A stretch of DNA of 34,503 nt from an uncultured Rhodothermaceae bacterium. Its GTDB lineage: Bacteria; Bacteroidota; Rhodothermia; Rhodothermales; Salinibacteraceae. Below the pieces are notes generated by a model. That model was not told the origin of the DNA. It saw nothing but the letters and a program-made list of their open reading frames with translations, and searched no databases. Both the position numbers and the translations under genes were made by a program. Positions 8,583-16,929 of the stretch are shown piece by piece. Every line of letters begins with the position of its first letter. Within the stretch, counting starts at the first letter, position 1. The stretch spans positions 1-34,503 of the forward strand of contig CAJXLX010000025.1 of NCBI GenBank assembly GCA_913056335.1. The letters run 5' to 3'.

Positions 8583-10271
8583 CTAGTAGCCGGGATTCTG
8601 TGTGATGTTGGGGTTGGCCTGCAGCTCAGAAAGCGGGATCGGGTAGAGGCGGCGAGACGCATCGACCGAAGCAGGCTTACCGCCCCAACGTACCGAACTA
8701 TCGGTAAAACGCTGGAAGCGGATCAAGTCTGTGCGGCGATGTGCCTCCCAGTGCAACTCGCGGGCTCTCTCCTCAAGGATGAAGGGGAGACTGAGATCAC
8801 CTGCCGAGATGTTGTTACTGGTGCCACCAAAGGCCCGCTCTCGCAGGTCGTTGACGAGCGACACCGCCTCACTCTGACTTCCTGCATTTCCGCGCAAGAA
8901 GGCTTCTGCGTACATCAGATGCGCGTCCGCCAAACGGAAAAGAGGAAAGTCAATATCTGCAAAGTCAAGGTCCGATCCACCCTCTCCATTCGACGTGATG
9001 TTGCGATACTTCGGCACGACGTATCCGTTGCCGAAGTTGGTAAGCGTGGAATTGGTTACATCCAATGTTTGGCCCTGAGTGTAAAACTGTTCACCGGGCG
9101 AGATTCCCAGGTCACTGAAGAATGATCCAGGAAGCAGGTCGGCAGTCAGGTAGGCTGGACGCGTATCCGCGGAATCAAAGATGCCAGCGAATGTTGGAGT
9201 ACCGCGCAAGCCGAACCATCCACCGTTCAGCCCCAGGTCCCCAGCTTTGTCGTTCAGTGAGCCCCCAAGCGAGGCGTGGGCGAGGAACGTAGTGCCGCCA
9301 TATGACTGCTGGTTTTGGCCGTCTTGGGGAATCGTGTAAATTAACCCGTCGGCGGTGTTGTTATCTGCTAAGAACAGGTTACCATACTCGCTGTCAAGCG
9401 TGTACGGGCCGTTGATAACGCGTGAGGTATACTCGACCACCTCTGCGTATGGGTTGCTCGGGCCGAACGAGTTGTCGCCATCTGGACGATTGCGATACGT
9501 TTCAGTGTTCAAATAGAGCTTTGACAACAACATGTACGCTGCACCACGATCGGCGCGTCCATATTGGGCTTGGCCCATCGGGGCGAGCACTTCGTCGCCG
9601 CTCTCGCTGCTCTCACCTGTAATCTCGAGCAGTTCACTCTCAATGAATGAGTAGAGTTCAGCACGCGTTGCTTGCGGCGGTGCCTCGGCACCACGAGGGA
9701 AGTTCTCATCTACAAGCGCTACCTTGTCGTAAAGGTCGAGCGCGTGCCAGTAGCTCAAGGCCCGCAGGAAGCGCGCCTCTGCTCTCCACTGCGGCATCTG
9801 TGCTTGCACATCCGACGGTACACCACGCGATTCAAGAGTGCCCTGCGTAGATTCACGCAAGAACTCGTTGGCCTGGGCGACCTGGAAAAAGATGCGGCTG
9901 TACATCGCCTCGTTGTACACATCAGTAGCGCCCCATTCCATGGTGTTGAAGTCTTGGATGGTGATGTCCGTCCAAGCGATTACAGCTTCATCGGTGGGGA
10001 GCTGTTGCAGCTCCCAGTATAGGCGCATGTACTGCCCAGACCCTGGGTCTGGCACACCTGCCGAAATGTCAATATCGCCCGATTGAGTTTGCCCTACAAC
10101 GGACAGCCCAGCGTATAGCTTAGCCAGAAACGACTGATAGCCACCGTCGGCAGAGAGTGCGTTTTCGGCGCTGGCGCTACTCTTGGGGTTCACTCCCACG
10201 TCAGTGCATCCCACAGCACCGATTAGGAGAAGGAGTGCGAATAAAAGCGGGTACGTCTTACGGTATTTCAT
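8583..10271 (-). CDS. susD: SusD/RagB family nutrient-binding outer-membrane lipoprotein
   Basis: A 562-aa protein that, by family knowledge, caps the SusC porin and binds oligosaccharide at the outer-membrane surface. It has a lipoprotein signal with Cys22 (AVGC). The helical TPR-like SusD fold is indicated by the Trp/Tyr-rich N-terminal half (QLPTDEAVIAW at about 89-99, then FFQVAQANEFL) and by the classic C-terminal segment: ERARELHWEAHRRTDLIRF, then YPIPLSEL and the terminal QNPGY. The start ATG at 10271 lies 54 bp after the susC stop, the usual tight SusC-SusD coupling. The glycan type is inferred from neighbouring GH13/GH31 enzymes, not from SusD itself. Sampled G+C here (about 48-50 %) is lower than in the flanking hydrolase genes. 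Confidence 0.95.
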   Translation of the reverse strand: MKYRKTYPLLFALLLLIGAVGCTDVGVNPKSSASAENALSADGGYQSFLAKLYAGLSVVGQTQSGDIDISAGVPDPGSGQYMRLYWELQQLPTDEAVIAWTDITIQDFNTMEWGATDVYNEAMYSRIFFQVAQANEFLRESTQGTLESRGVPSDVQAQMPQWRAEARFLRALSYWHALDLYDKVALVDENFPRGAEAPPQATRAELYSFIESELLEITGESSESGDEVLAPMGQAQYGRADRGAAYMLLSKLYLNTETYRNRPDGDNSFGPSNPYAEVVEYTSRVINGPYTLDSEYGNLFLADNNTADGLIYTIPQDGQNQQSYGGTTFLAHASLGGSLNDKAGDLGLNGGWFGLRGTPTFAGIFDSADTRPAYLTADLLPGSFFSDLGISPGEQFYTQGQTLDVTNSTLTNFGNGYVVPKYRNITSNGEGGSDLDFADIDFPLFRLADAHLMYAEAFLRGNAGSQSEAVSLVNDLRERAFGGTSNNISAGDLSLPFILEERARELHWEAHRRTDLIRFQRFTDSSVRWGGKPASVDASRRLYPIPLSELQANPNITQNPGY

Positions 10272-10325
10272 GGCAAGAAGGAAACTCGTGGAAAAGGCAT
10301 TTCGGATGGGAAAAGCGGCTCCTCA

Positions 10326-13300
10326 TCAAAGCTGCAGATTGACGCCCGCAGTGAACGTGCGCGAACGCGGGTAGAGCGTGTTGTCGATTCCGCTGGGTAC
10401 CTCCGGATCTGGACCGCTGTATCCAGTGATTACGAAGGGGTTTTGCACCGTTCCGTAGATGCGGAGTCTCTCGACGCCGGGAAGCTCCGGTAGGGTGTAC
10501 CCGAGGCTGATGTTATCCATGCGGATAAAGGACGCATCTTCGACATAGTAGTCAGAGAAAACCTGACGCTCCTGAAAGTTGGTCTCCAGCACCGACGCGT
10601 GGAGGTTTGAGGGCGCGAAGTTAATCAGGCGGTCGTACAGCCCTCGCTGCGAAGCTACGTTATTGTACACGTGGTTACCCAATTGCGCACGCACGGTGAA
10701 ACTGAAGTCAAAGTTACGGTAACGCATCTGCGAAGTATGCCCAAAGATCCAGTCCGGCTGTGGGCTCTCGCCCACGGTGCGGTCGTCAGCATTGATCGCT
10801 CCGTCGCCGTTTTGATCAACGTACATGTCGAGATCGTTGATCACGCCATCACCGTTGTGGTCAACACCGTCTGTAAGCACCTGGCCGTCTTCATACTTGT
10901 GCTCGAAGAGGTAGAACGAGTTGATGGGCTCCCCTTCGCGGATGATCTGAACCTGATCGCCCGTTCCTCCCGCAATACCGCCGGTTAGGATGTCGCGCGT
11001 CACATTCGTGATCTCGTTATTGTTCGTAGATGCGTTGAACTGGGCGTTGTATGAGAAATCTTCTTTCTCTACTACCGCCGCGCTGATAGCAAACTCTACG
11101 CCTCGGTTCTCCATTGATCCAATGTTGGTCAGCACCACGTCGCTCAGATTGACGCCGCGCGGTACGGTCTCGGAGAAAAGTAGCTCGTCGGTTTGCTTCA
11201 GATAGTACTCTACCGATCCGGTCAGGCGGCCATCCAGAAAGCCGTAGTCAACACCAACGTTGTAGGTGGTCGTCTCTTCCCACTGCAGCGACTCGTCAGC
11301 TGCACTCGGGCGGATGGTGCCTACAAACTCATCACCGAACTGGGCCTGCACGTCGGAAGTACCAAGTGTGTAGAGTGACGCATAGAGGAAGTCTCCAATG
11401 TCTTGGTTTCCAGTAACTCCCCACGAGCCACGCAGCTTGAGGCTGGAAAGAAAGTCAATATCTTCCATAAAGGACTCCTCGTCTACACGCCAACCCAGCG
11501 CAACTGAAGGGAACGTCCCCCATTGGTTCGCGGGACTGAAACGCGAGGAACCATCCCGCCGAACCGTGGCGGTTAGCAGGTAACGGTTCTTCAGCTTGTA
11601 GTTGAGTCGACCAAATCCTGAAATGAGGCGATTCGGCACCTCGGTGACGAACGTCGAAGAGTTTTCCTGGCTTGTGACCGGTGCAGTACTGTTTTCCCTT
11701 AGGATGTTAGTGTTCAGACCACTGGCCGTGAACTCAGGGAACTCAGAATGGAACGCCTGCCATGAGTATCCAGCCGTGAAATTGATGTCGCTGTCGTATT
11801 CATCAAATAGACGATCATACGTCAGGTATGCATCCAGGAGCGTGTTGAGACGCGAAAAGTTGCGGCGCTCCACGATGCCGGCTTCGTCTTCGCGATCAGC
11901 CTGAGCTTTCAGGTTCGTCGGCTGGAAGAACTCCTGTTCGCCTTCTTGCACGTCGTATCCGAGAACAGTGCGGAAGCTCAAGCCATCAACGAACGGAAGG
12001 CGATACTCGGCCTCAATGTTGCCAAGGCTTCGATACGACTCGCCGCTGCTTCGACTCAGGAGGTACGTGGCGACCGGGTTTTTCTCAGCGAGGTTGGGAC
12101 TCCACTCGAAGAACCCACCGTACGGACTGTTCACGTCGCGAATAGGCTGAGTAGGCGCAAAGTCAGCTGCTGCCCCCAAAACGCCAGGTTCAAAGCTGCT
12201 AGAAGCCTTCGACCCGCGTACGCTGGTTTGAATCGTCAGTTGATTGTCAAAGAAGTTTTGATCGTACTTCAGCGAGGCGCTCACACGTTCAAGTGCGGAG
12301 GTTTCGATGGTACCCTCTTGGTCGAGGTAGCCAAGCGAAACGAGAATGCTGGAATCGTCGTAGCCACGCGAAAAGCTCAGGTTGTGCTCTTGCGTGAAGG
12401 CTGTGCGCTGCACGACATCTTGCCAGTCGGTGCTGGTAATGCCGAGACGACTCAGTTGGTCGGGAGCACGTTCGGCAACAACATCGCGGAAGGTTTGTGC
12501 ATCTAACATGTCGATTTGCTGAGTCACCGTCGCGCTCGACGCCGAGCCGTTGTATGACACACGGCCTTCTTCACCTTCTGCTGATCGCGTTTCAATGAGG
12601 ATGACGCCGTTGGCACCACGCGATCCGTAGATGGCAGTCGCCGATGCATCTTTCAAGACGGTGACGTTGGCTATGTCGCTGGGATTAAGGAAGTTGAGCG
12701 GATTTCGCGTGGCGCGGTTGCCAGCGTTATCTACCGGCACTCCGTCAATCACAAAAAGCGGCTCGCTGTCAGCGTTTACGGAAGTAGCTCCGCGCAAGCG
12801 GACGAAGAAGTCAGATCCGGGAGCGCCATCACTGGAAGAAATTTGCAACCCTGGTACCTTACCTGAAATCAGACCCTCAGGACTCGATAAGCTGCCAGTG
12901 TTAAACTCCGATGCGTCCACTTTCTGAACGACGCCCGTCACGTCACGCTCTTCCTGCGTGCCGTACCCGATGACCACGACCTCATCGAGGCTGCCAGCAT
13001 CTGGAGCCAGCGCGATGTCGATGGTGGTGCGTCCTTCAATGGGCACCTCCTGCGCTTCGTATCCAATGAACGAGAACCGAAGCGTCTCGGTACTGCTGGG
13101 CACATCGAGCGCATACTCGCCGTCCACATTCGTGGCGGTGCCGATGGGCTCGCCCACCACGGTCACGTTCGCCCCCGGCAGGGGCTCACCGTTCGAGGCG
13201 TCGGTCACCGTACCGGTAATCTCTTGGCTGTCCTGAGCCGCGGCGGGCCCTGCCCATAGAAACAGGCAGGCTGCCATCACCACGGACCAGAGAGAGGGGT

Positions 13301-13340
13301 AGCATCTACGTCGCATGAGACCGTTTGTGTTGTTGAACAT
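10326..13340 (-). CDS. susC: SusC/RagA family TonB-dependent outer-membrane transporter
   Basis: A 1004-aa TonB-linked porin for oligosaccharide import. Order: signal peptide (cleavage near AAAQ, 33-36); carboxypeptidase-regulatory-like N-terminal extension (about 40-115, GTVTDASNGEPLPGANV); TonB-box-like DEVVVIGYG (119-127); plug with LFVIDGVPVDN and the VLKDASATAIYGSRGANGV motif (about 228-246); then the beta-barrel, ending in ...AGVNLQL with an aromatic/leucine-rich last strand. Residues 827-838 and 842-853 form two tandem DxNxDGxxNxxD calcium-type loops. The ATG at 13340 is used; an internal ATG at 13316 also suits the signal peptide. It starts 51 bp after the lacI stop, so both may share a transcript, and a half-operator-like site lies in that gap (13358-13371). 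Confidence 0.95.
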   Translation of the reverse strand: MFNNTNGLMRRRCYPSLWSVVMAACLFLWAGPAAAQDSQEITGTVTDASNGEPLPGANVTVVGEPIGTATNVDGEYALDVPSSTETLRFSFIGYEAQEVPIEGRTTIDIALAPDAGSLDEVVVIGYGTQEERDVTGVVQKVDASEFNTGSLSSPEGLISGKVPGLQISSSDGAPGSDFFVRLRGATSVNADSEPLFVIDGVPVDNAGNRATRNPLNFLNPSDIANVTVLKDASATAIYGSRGANGVILIETRSAEGEEGRVSYNGSASSATVTQQIDMLDAQTFRDVVAERAPDQLSRLGITSTDWQDVVQRTAFTQEHNLSFSRGYDDSSILVSLGYLDQEGTIETSALERVSASLKYDQNFFDNQLTIQTSVRGSKASSSFEPGVLGAAADFAPTQPIRDVNSPYGGFFEWSPNLAEKNPVATYLLSRSSGESYRSLGNIEAEYRLPFVDGLSFRTVLGYDVQEGEQEFFQPTNLKAQADREDEAGIVERRNFSRLNTLLDAYLTYDRLFDEYDSDINFTAGYSWQAFHSEFPEFTASGLNTNILRENSTAPVTSQENSSTFVTEVPNRLISGFGRLNYKLKNRYLLTATVRRDGSSRFSPANQWGTFPSVALGWRVDEESFMEDIDFLSSLKLRGSWGVTGNQDIGDFLYASLYTLGTSDVQAQFGDEFVGTIRPSAADESLQWEETTTYNVGVDYGFLDGRLTGSVEYYLKQTDELLFSETVPRGVNLSDVVLTNIGSMENRGVEFAISAAVVEKEDFSYNAQFNASTNNNEITNVTRDILTGGIAGGTGDQVQIIREGEPINSFYLFEHKYEDGQVLTDGVDHNGDGVINDLDMYVDQNGDGAINADDRTVGESPQPDWIFGHTSQMRYRNFDFSFTVRAQLGNHVYNNVASQRGLYDRLINFAPSNLHASVLETNFQERQVFSDYYVEDASFIRMDNISLGYTLPELPGVERLRIYGTVQNPFVITGYSGPDPEVPSGIDNTLYPRSRTFTAGVNLQL

Positions 13341-13357
13341 GTAGGAGAATTTGGTTG

Positions 13358-13371
13358 TGAAAGCGTGGAAC
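13358..13371. promoter_or_regulatory. Half-conserved LacI-type operator between lacI and susC
   Basis: TGAAAGCGTGGAAC has a perfect left half-site (TGAAAGCG) of the TGWAANCGNTNWCA class but a degraded right half (8 of 11 fixed positions match). It lies 18 bp upstream of the susC start. It could let the LacI protein act directly at susC, but a chance match cannot be excluded. Confidence 0.3.
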
Positions 13372-13391
13372 CTACCGCCGCTGCGGCATGG

Positions 13392-14465
13392 CTAAGAAGG
13401 CGTGGTAGGTTCGGAGGCTGTGGACGATTTGTTTGGGGCCTGCCCGTTTGCAGCAACCGAGGATTCGGCGCCACATGTGCGGCGCACGACAAGTTGCGGC
13501 GCCAGCACGGTGTTCGATACGGGCTGGTTGGCGTTCTCGATATGGCGCAGCAGCGCCTCGGTCGCGCGCTTGCCCATCGCCTCAGCCGGCTGGCGCAGCG
13601 TGGTGAGGCCCGCAAACCGGCTCAGGTCGGTATCGTCAAAGCCCACAATGGCAATGTCTTCAGGGACCGAAAGGCCCGCCTCTTGCACCGCGTCGAGGGC
13701 ACCGAGCGCCTGCATGTCCGACGCCGCAAACACGGCATCGGGGCGGGGTTGGCGACGCAGCAAGGTTTGCATAGCCTGGTAGCCGCCCTTCTCGGCAAAC
13801 GCAAATGGAAGCGCATCCGACGCCGCAATAAGTGTTGGGTCAACGTCGCGTCCGGCTTCGCGGAGCGCCCGTTCATAGCCTTCGCGGCGCTGTGTGGCGG
13901 GCGGCGGCTCGGGGTCGGCGGTAATGTGGGCAATCCGCTCATATCCCAGGCCGATCAGGTGACGCGTGGCATCGTAGCCGCCGCGCTCATTGTCCACCGC
14001 AATCGACTCAATGTCGGGATGGTACGCGTCGACCAGGATGGTGGGGCGGTCCACATCCTTGATGCGATCGGCCCACGACTCGTTAGGCGGCGTCGATAGC
14101 AGAAGGACGCCATCACTCCGCCCCGGCTGGATTGCGCTTTTCAGGCGCTTGTCAATGTCTTCCGGATGCGACGGCACGTGAATCATCAGGTCGTACTCCC
14201 GGTCGGCCAGCACATGTTGGATGCCGCGCATCACGTGCATGTAGAAGTAGTTGGCCACCACCGGCGCCACGACCGCAATGTAGTTGGTGTGTTGCCGCGC
14301 CAGGTTCTGCGCCGAGGCATGCGGCTGGTAGTTCAGTTCTTGCGCTGCCTCCAGCACCCGGCTTCGCGTAGACGCGCTCACCTCCGCAGGCTTATTGAGC
14401 ACCCGCGACACGGTGGCCGTGGACACGTTGGCCCGTTCCGCAATGTCGTAGATTGTTGCCGCCAC
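13392..14465 (-). CDS. LacI family transcriptional repressor of the starch locus
   Basis: A 357-aa DNA-binding regulator. The HTH is at the extreme N terminus (IYDIAERANVSTATVSRVLN, residues 5-24), followed by the hinge helix (NYQPHASAQNLARQ) and a periplasmic-binding-protein-like effector domain (IAVVAPVVANY, DGVLLLSTPP, AIVGFDDTDLSRFAGLTTLRQP split over the domain). The longer frame to 14543 would begin with the -35 hexamer of the promoter upstream and would place the operators inside the gene, so the GTG at 14465, directly before the HTH, is the better start; no strong ribosome site is visible. The palindromic operators with a central CpG just upstream fit a LacI-type regulator and suggest autoregulation. 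Effector is unknown; a malto-oligosaccharide or glucose derivative is inferred from the adjacent genes. Confidence 0.92.
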   Translation of the reverse strand: MAATIYDIAERANVSTATVSRVLNKPAEVSASTRSRVLEAAQELNYQPHASAQNLARQHTNYIAVVAPVVANYFYMHVMRGIQHVLADREYDLMIHVPSHPEDIDKRLKSAIQPGRSDGVLLLSTPPNESWADRIKDVDRPTILVDAYHPDIESIAVDNERGGYDATRHLIGLGYERIAHITADPEPPPATQRREGYERALREAGRDVDPTLIAASDALPFAFAEKGGYQAMQTLLRRQPRPDAVFAASDMQALGALDAVQEAGLSVPEDIAIVGFDDTDLSRFAGLTTLRQPAEAMGKRATEALLRHIENANQPVSNTVLAPQLVVRRTCGAESSVAANGQAPNKSSTASEPTTPS

Positions 14466-14500
14466 AGGAGGTCGGAAGGCTGGTGGTAATAGTTTCGTGA

Positions 14501-14514
14501 TGTAAGCGCTTACA
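14501..14514. promoter_or_regulatory. Operator O1, perfect LacI-family palindrome
   Basis: TGTAAGCGCTTACA is a perfect 14-bp palindrome with a central CpG and matches the TGWAANCGNTNWCA consensus of LacI/CcpA-type sites at every fixed position. It directly abuts the -10 hexamer and should cover the transcription start, 36 bp upstream of the lacI GTG. Binding here would block initiation, so autorepression is the likely function. Confidence 0.8.
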
Positions 14515-14543
14515 TGTATAGGAAGCGCTTCGCACGATGTCAA
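14515..14543 (-). promoter_or_regulatory. Sigma-70-type promoter of lacI (P1)
   Basis: On the minus strand TTGACA (14543-14538, perfect -35) is followed after exactly 17 bp by TATACA (14520-14515, 4 of 6 matches to TATAAT). The expected start point is near 14508, inside operator O1, giving an untranslated leader of roughly 43 bases before the GTG at 14465. Confidence 0.7.
14520..14533. promoter_or_regulatory. Operator O2 inside the P1 spacer
   Basis: The core palindrome GAAGCGCTTC-like (AAGCGCTT at 14523-14530, central CpG at 14526-14527) lies wholly between the -35 and -10 boxes. Its centre is 19 bp from that of O1, nearly two helical turns, so two repressor dimers could sit on similar faces. 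The outer bases match the consensus poorly, so it is probably weaker than O1. Confidence 0.5.
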
Positions 14544-14978
14544 GCGGGGTTTGCCTCCTGTTTCTGAAACCGCTTTTTAGGGATGCGCGTCATCTGCTCT
14601 TTTCCGCACAAATCTGCTCGTTGCGGATTGTCTGGACTTCGTCTCTGACAGTCGTGTCCTCCTAAAATCGCCTTTCTACGTCGTTGAAGTGTGTTTTAGT
14701 GATAGAGATACGCTTCGCATCCCACGAACTGTACTCATCCTCATTTGCTAACACCTCTTCACTCCCACCTATTTGTCTTGTCTCACCCACTATGTTTTAA
14801 CATCATCTTAATGTAATCGCTTACAAGAAGGCTATGTCAAGAGAGGTGCACGCCGTACTGCCTGTTTCACTTGCTTTCGGTGCGCTTCGATGTGGTTTCG
14901 ATATGAGATGTCCAACACAGCACGACAGCGGCAACACGTACCGCTACCCTCTCCAGATTTGCCGGGATTCGCACCTGT
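14544..14978. other. Intergenic region between L-serine dehydratase and the P1 promoter of lacI
   Basis: About 435 bp, visibly more A+T-rich than the flanking genes, especially 14640-14830. It holds operator O3 and a second TTGACA (14835-14840) but no convincing gene; the longest minus-strand frame I could read is about 22 codons. No tRNA-like fold or intrinsic terminator for the serine dehydratase gene was recognised. Confidence 0.6.
14812..14825. promoter_or_regulatory. Distal operator O3
   Basis: TGTAATCGCTTACA differs from O1 at one base and still fits TGWAANCGNTNWCA fully. On the minus strand it follows a perfect TTGACA (14840-14835). Candidate -10 boxes are ATTACA (17-bp spacer) or TACATT (19-bp spacer), both overlapping the operator. 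It may be a second repressible promoter giving a leader of about 345 bases, or an auxiliary looping site for O1, 311 bp away centre to centre. Confidence 0.6.
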
Positions 14979-16463
14979 TCAGCACTCCGTCACGTTCACG
15001 GGGATCTGCGCGGCAAGACCGCCTTCGGAGGTTTCTTTATACTTGCTGTTCATGTCTCGCGCGGTCTCCCACATCGACTGGATGACGGTGTCGAGGGAGA
15101 TTTTGGCGTGGGCGGGGTCGCTCTCCAGCGCAATGTTGCTGGCGGTGATCGCCTTAATTGCGCCCATCGAGTTGCGCTCGATGCAGGGCACCTGCACGAG
15201 GCCGCCCACGGGGTCGCAGGTCATGCCCAGGTGATGCTCCATTGCGATCTCGGCAGCCATGAGCGTCTGCTCCACATCGCCGCCGGAGCACTCGGTGAGC
15301 GCCGCGCTGGCCATGGCCGAGGAGACGCCGATTTCGGCCTGGCAGCCGCCCATCGCGGCGGAAATGGTGGCGCGCTGCTTGAACAGACTTCCGATCTGGG
15401 CGGCGGTCAATAGGAACTGCGGCACGTCGGCTTCGCGGCCCCCGTTGAAGCAGAGGTGATACATGAGCACGGCGGGAATTACGCCAGCAGCGCCATTGGT
15501 GGGGGCCGTAACCACGCGCCCGAACGAGGCGTTTTCTTCGTTGACGGCAATCGCAAAGGCACTCACCCACTTCAAGATCGTCTGAAAGCGGTCGTCGGCA
15601 GCGCGGATGGACGTCATCCAACTGTCGACATCGTCGTAGTCGGGCAGGTCGTGCGCCTCCTGTAATGCCGTATGCATCCGCACGGCACGGCGCGTTACCT
15701 GGAGGCCGCCGGGCAGCTCGCCACTGGTATGGCACCCGCGATACATGCAGTTTTTCATGACGCGCCAGATCTGCATCAGGCGGGCGTCGATGGCATCGTC
15801 AGCGCGCCACACGCGCTCGTTGCGGCGTACCAGTTCCGAGACGCAGCAGCCGGTTTGGGCGCAATGGTGCAGCAGGTCTTTGCCCGTACCGCACGGATAC
15901 GGCAGCGTCACATCGTCGGCGCGGCTGCGGTTCTCGTCGGTTTCAGATTCGTGTACTACGAAGCCGCCGCCGACTGAGTAGTACGTGTCGTCAGTGGTTG
16001 TGCCGTCTGCGAAGGTAGTATGGATGGTGAGCGCGTTGGCGTGGTACGGCTTGGTTTCGCTGCGCCGAAAGATGAGGTCGTCGTCGGGCACGAAGGGAAT
16101 GGTGTGGCTGCCATTCAGCGTGATGCATCCGAGATCCCGAATTGCATCCACCCGTTTCTGCACCTGGTCAACCGGAATCTGCTCGGGATCGTCGCCGCGC
16201 AGGCCCAGCATGAGGGCCTTGTCGGTGCCGTGCCCTTTGCCGGTCTTGGCGAGGGAGCCGTAGAGCGTAATCGAGAGTGCTGTGACGTGCTCCAGCTGCC
16301 CTGATTCGGCTAACTCACGCACATGCGTCGCACACGCCACCCAGGGGCCCATGGTGTGGGAACTGGACGGCCCAATGCCAATTTTGAAGATGTCGAATGC
16401 GCTGATCGGCTCGGCCTGTTGAGCCGTATCGGCAGATTCTGGGGTGAGGGTGGTGCCCTTCAT
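14979..16463 (-). CDS. sdaA: L-serine ammonia-lyase (L-serine dehydratase), single-chain iron-sulfur type
   Basis: A 494-aa cytoplasmic enzyme converting L-serine to pyruvate and ammonia with a 4Fe-4S cluster. The N-terminal regulatory part carries [17 protein letters not shown] and later the [13 protein letters not shown] segment; the catalytic part carries [19 protein letters not shown], with overlapping pieces giving the family signature. Cluster cysteines are Cys374 (GGCQAEIG), Cys416 (TCDPVGG) and Cys427 (VPCIERN); their spacings of 42 and 11 equal those I recall for the Legionella enzyme. The protein ends in Cys494, fitting the 'tail-in-mouth' fourth iron ligand of this class. ATG at 16463 is chosen over the frame's upstream extension. 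It stands alone, separated from neighbours by more than 430 bp on both sides, and has a LacI-type operator-like site 65 bp upstream. Confidence 0.95.
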   Translation of the reverse strand: MKGTTLTPESADTAQQAEPISAFDIFKIGIGPSSSHTMGPWVACATHVRELAESGQLEHVTALSITLYGSLAKTGKGHGTDKALMLGLRGDDPEQIPVDQVQKRVDAIRDLGCITLNGSHTIPFVPDDDLIFRRSETKPYHANALTIHTTFADGTTTDDTYYSVGGGFVVHESETDENRSRADDVTLPYPCGTGKDLLHHCAQTGCCVSELVRRNERVWRADDAIDARLMQIWRVMKNCMYRGCHTSGELPGGLQVTRRAVRMHTALQEAHDLPDYDDVDSWMTSIRAADDRFQTILKWVSAFAIAVNEENASFGRVVTAPTNGAAGVIPAVLMYHLCFNGGREADVPQFLLTAAQIGSLFKQRATISAAMGGCQAEIGVSSAMASAALTECSGGDVEQTLMAAEIAMEHHLGMTCDPVGGLVQVPCIERNSMGAIKAITASNIALESDPAHAKISLDTVIQSMWETARDMNSKYKETSEGGLAAQIPVNVTEC

Positions 16464-16929
16464 AGTACAAAACAGTTTGGCGTGGAAGACACACAGCAAG
16501 AGGGATCTGCACGCTTCATCCCGTATTCGAAAGCGCTTCCATAGCTACAAGGTACAAATGCGCCGCGCGCTTTGAGGTTCGGGAAAGCATGGATGGGCTA
16601 CCCAGACCGGCGGGTCGAAGCGTTCGTTTCATACGGGTTCGTACAGGGGGATGCAGAGCAACGTGCCTGGGTTCGTGTACCGATGCATCGTACAACGGAT
16701 GCAGCTCTGATGGCAAGATCGCCGCGGACGCAAGCGGTCCCCGGCTATGGGGCCCCTTAGCCCGAGATCAGGCGCGAAGCGCTGGGAGCGTGCGACCGAG
16801 TGCTCTTGGGGTGCGGATATCCCAGGCGATCCTTGAAACCCGTTAAACAGATACGGTCTCTGAAGACCTGTCAGATCTACTCTGCCTCTGCGCGATCCTG
16901 TCATGCCGTTGCGTCCCACGCACAGAGCA
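16464..16929. other. Spacer upstream of sdaA with palindromes, no convincing gene
   Basis: 466 bp between the Wzi-like gene stop and sdaA. Contents: the operator-like site at 16528-16541; a 20-bp near-palindrome at 16743-16762 (GGCTA arms around GGGGCCCC); a small hairpin GGTCT/AGACC at 16855-16868; and repeated bits such as GGGTTCGT and GGATGCAG between 16625 and 16710. Short open frames on both strands (for example 62 codons from 16572 plus, 96 codons ending at 16629 minus) have no recognisable features. A structured leader or degraded element is possible. Confidence 0.5.
16528..16541. promoter_or_regulatory. LacI/CcpA-type operator-like site upstream of sdaA
   Basis: On the minus strand TGGAAGCGCTTTCG contains the same AAGCGCTT core as O1 and O2 and keeps most fixed positions of TGWAANCGNTNWCA. 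It lies 65 bp upstream of the sdaA ATG. This suggests that serine catabolism may respond to this or another LacI-family regulator, but function is unproven. Confidence 0.4.

Noticed and set aside
14834-15085. 83-codon plus-strand frame next to operator O3
   Set aside because: Its 3' part overlaps sdaA in antisense and the translation looks random, so O3 is unlikely to serve it.
16640-16700. GGGTTCG pieces suggesting a tRNA T-arm
   Set aside because: No matching acceptor, D-arm or anticodon stem could be drawn around them on either strand.
16572-16760. 62-codon plus-strand frame in the sdaA upstream spacer
   Set aside because: TTG start, no ribosome site, no recognisable motif and disrupted by the palindrome at its end; listed only as part of the spacer.
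16629-16919. 96-codon minus-strand frame in the same spacer
   Set aside because: Composition is rich in Arg and Cys with no hydrophobic core or family signature; probably chance.
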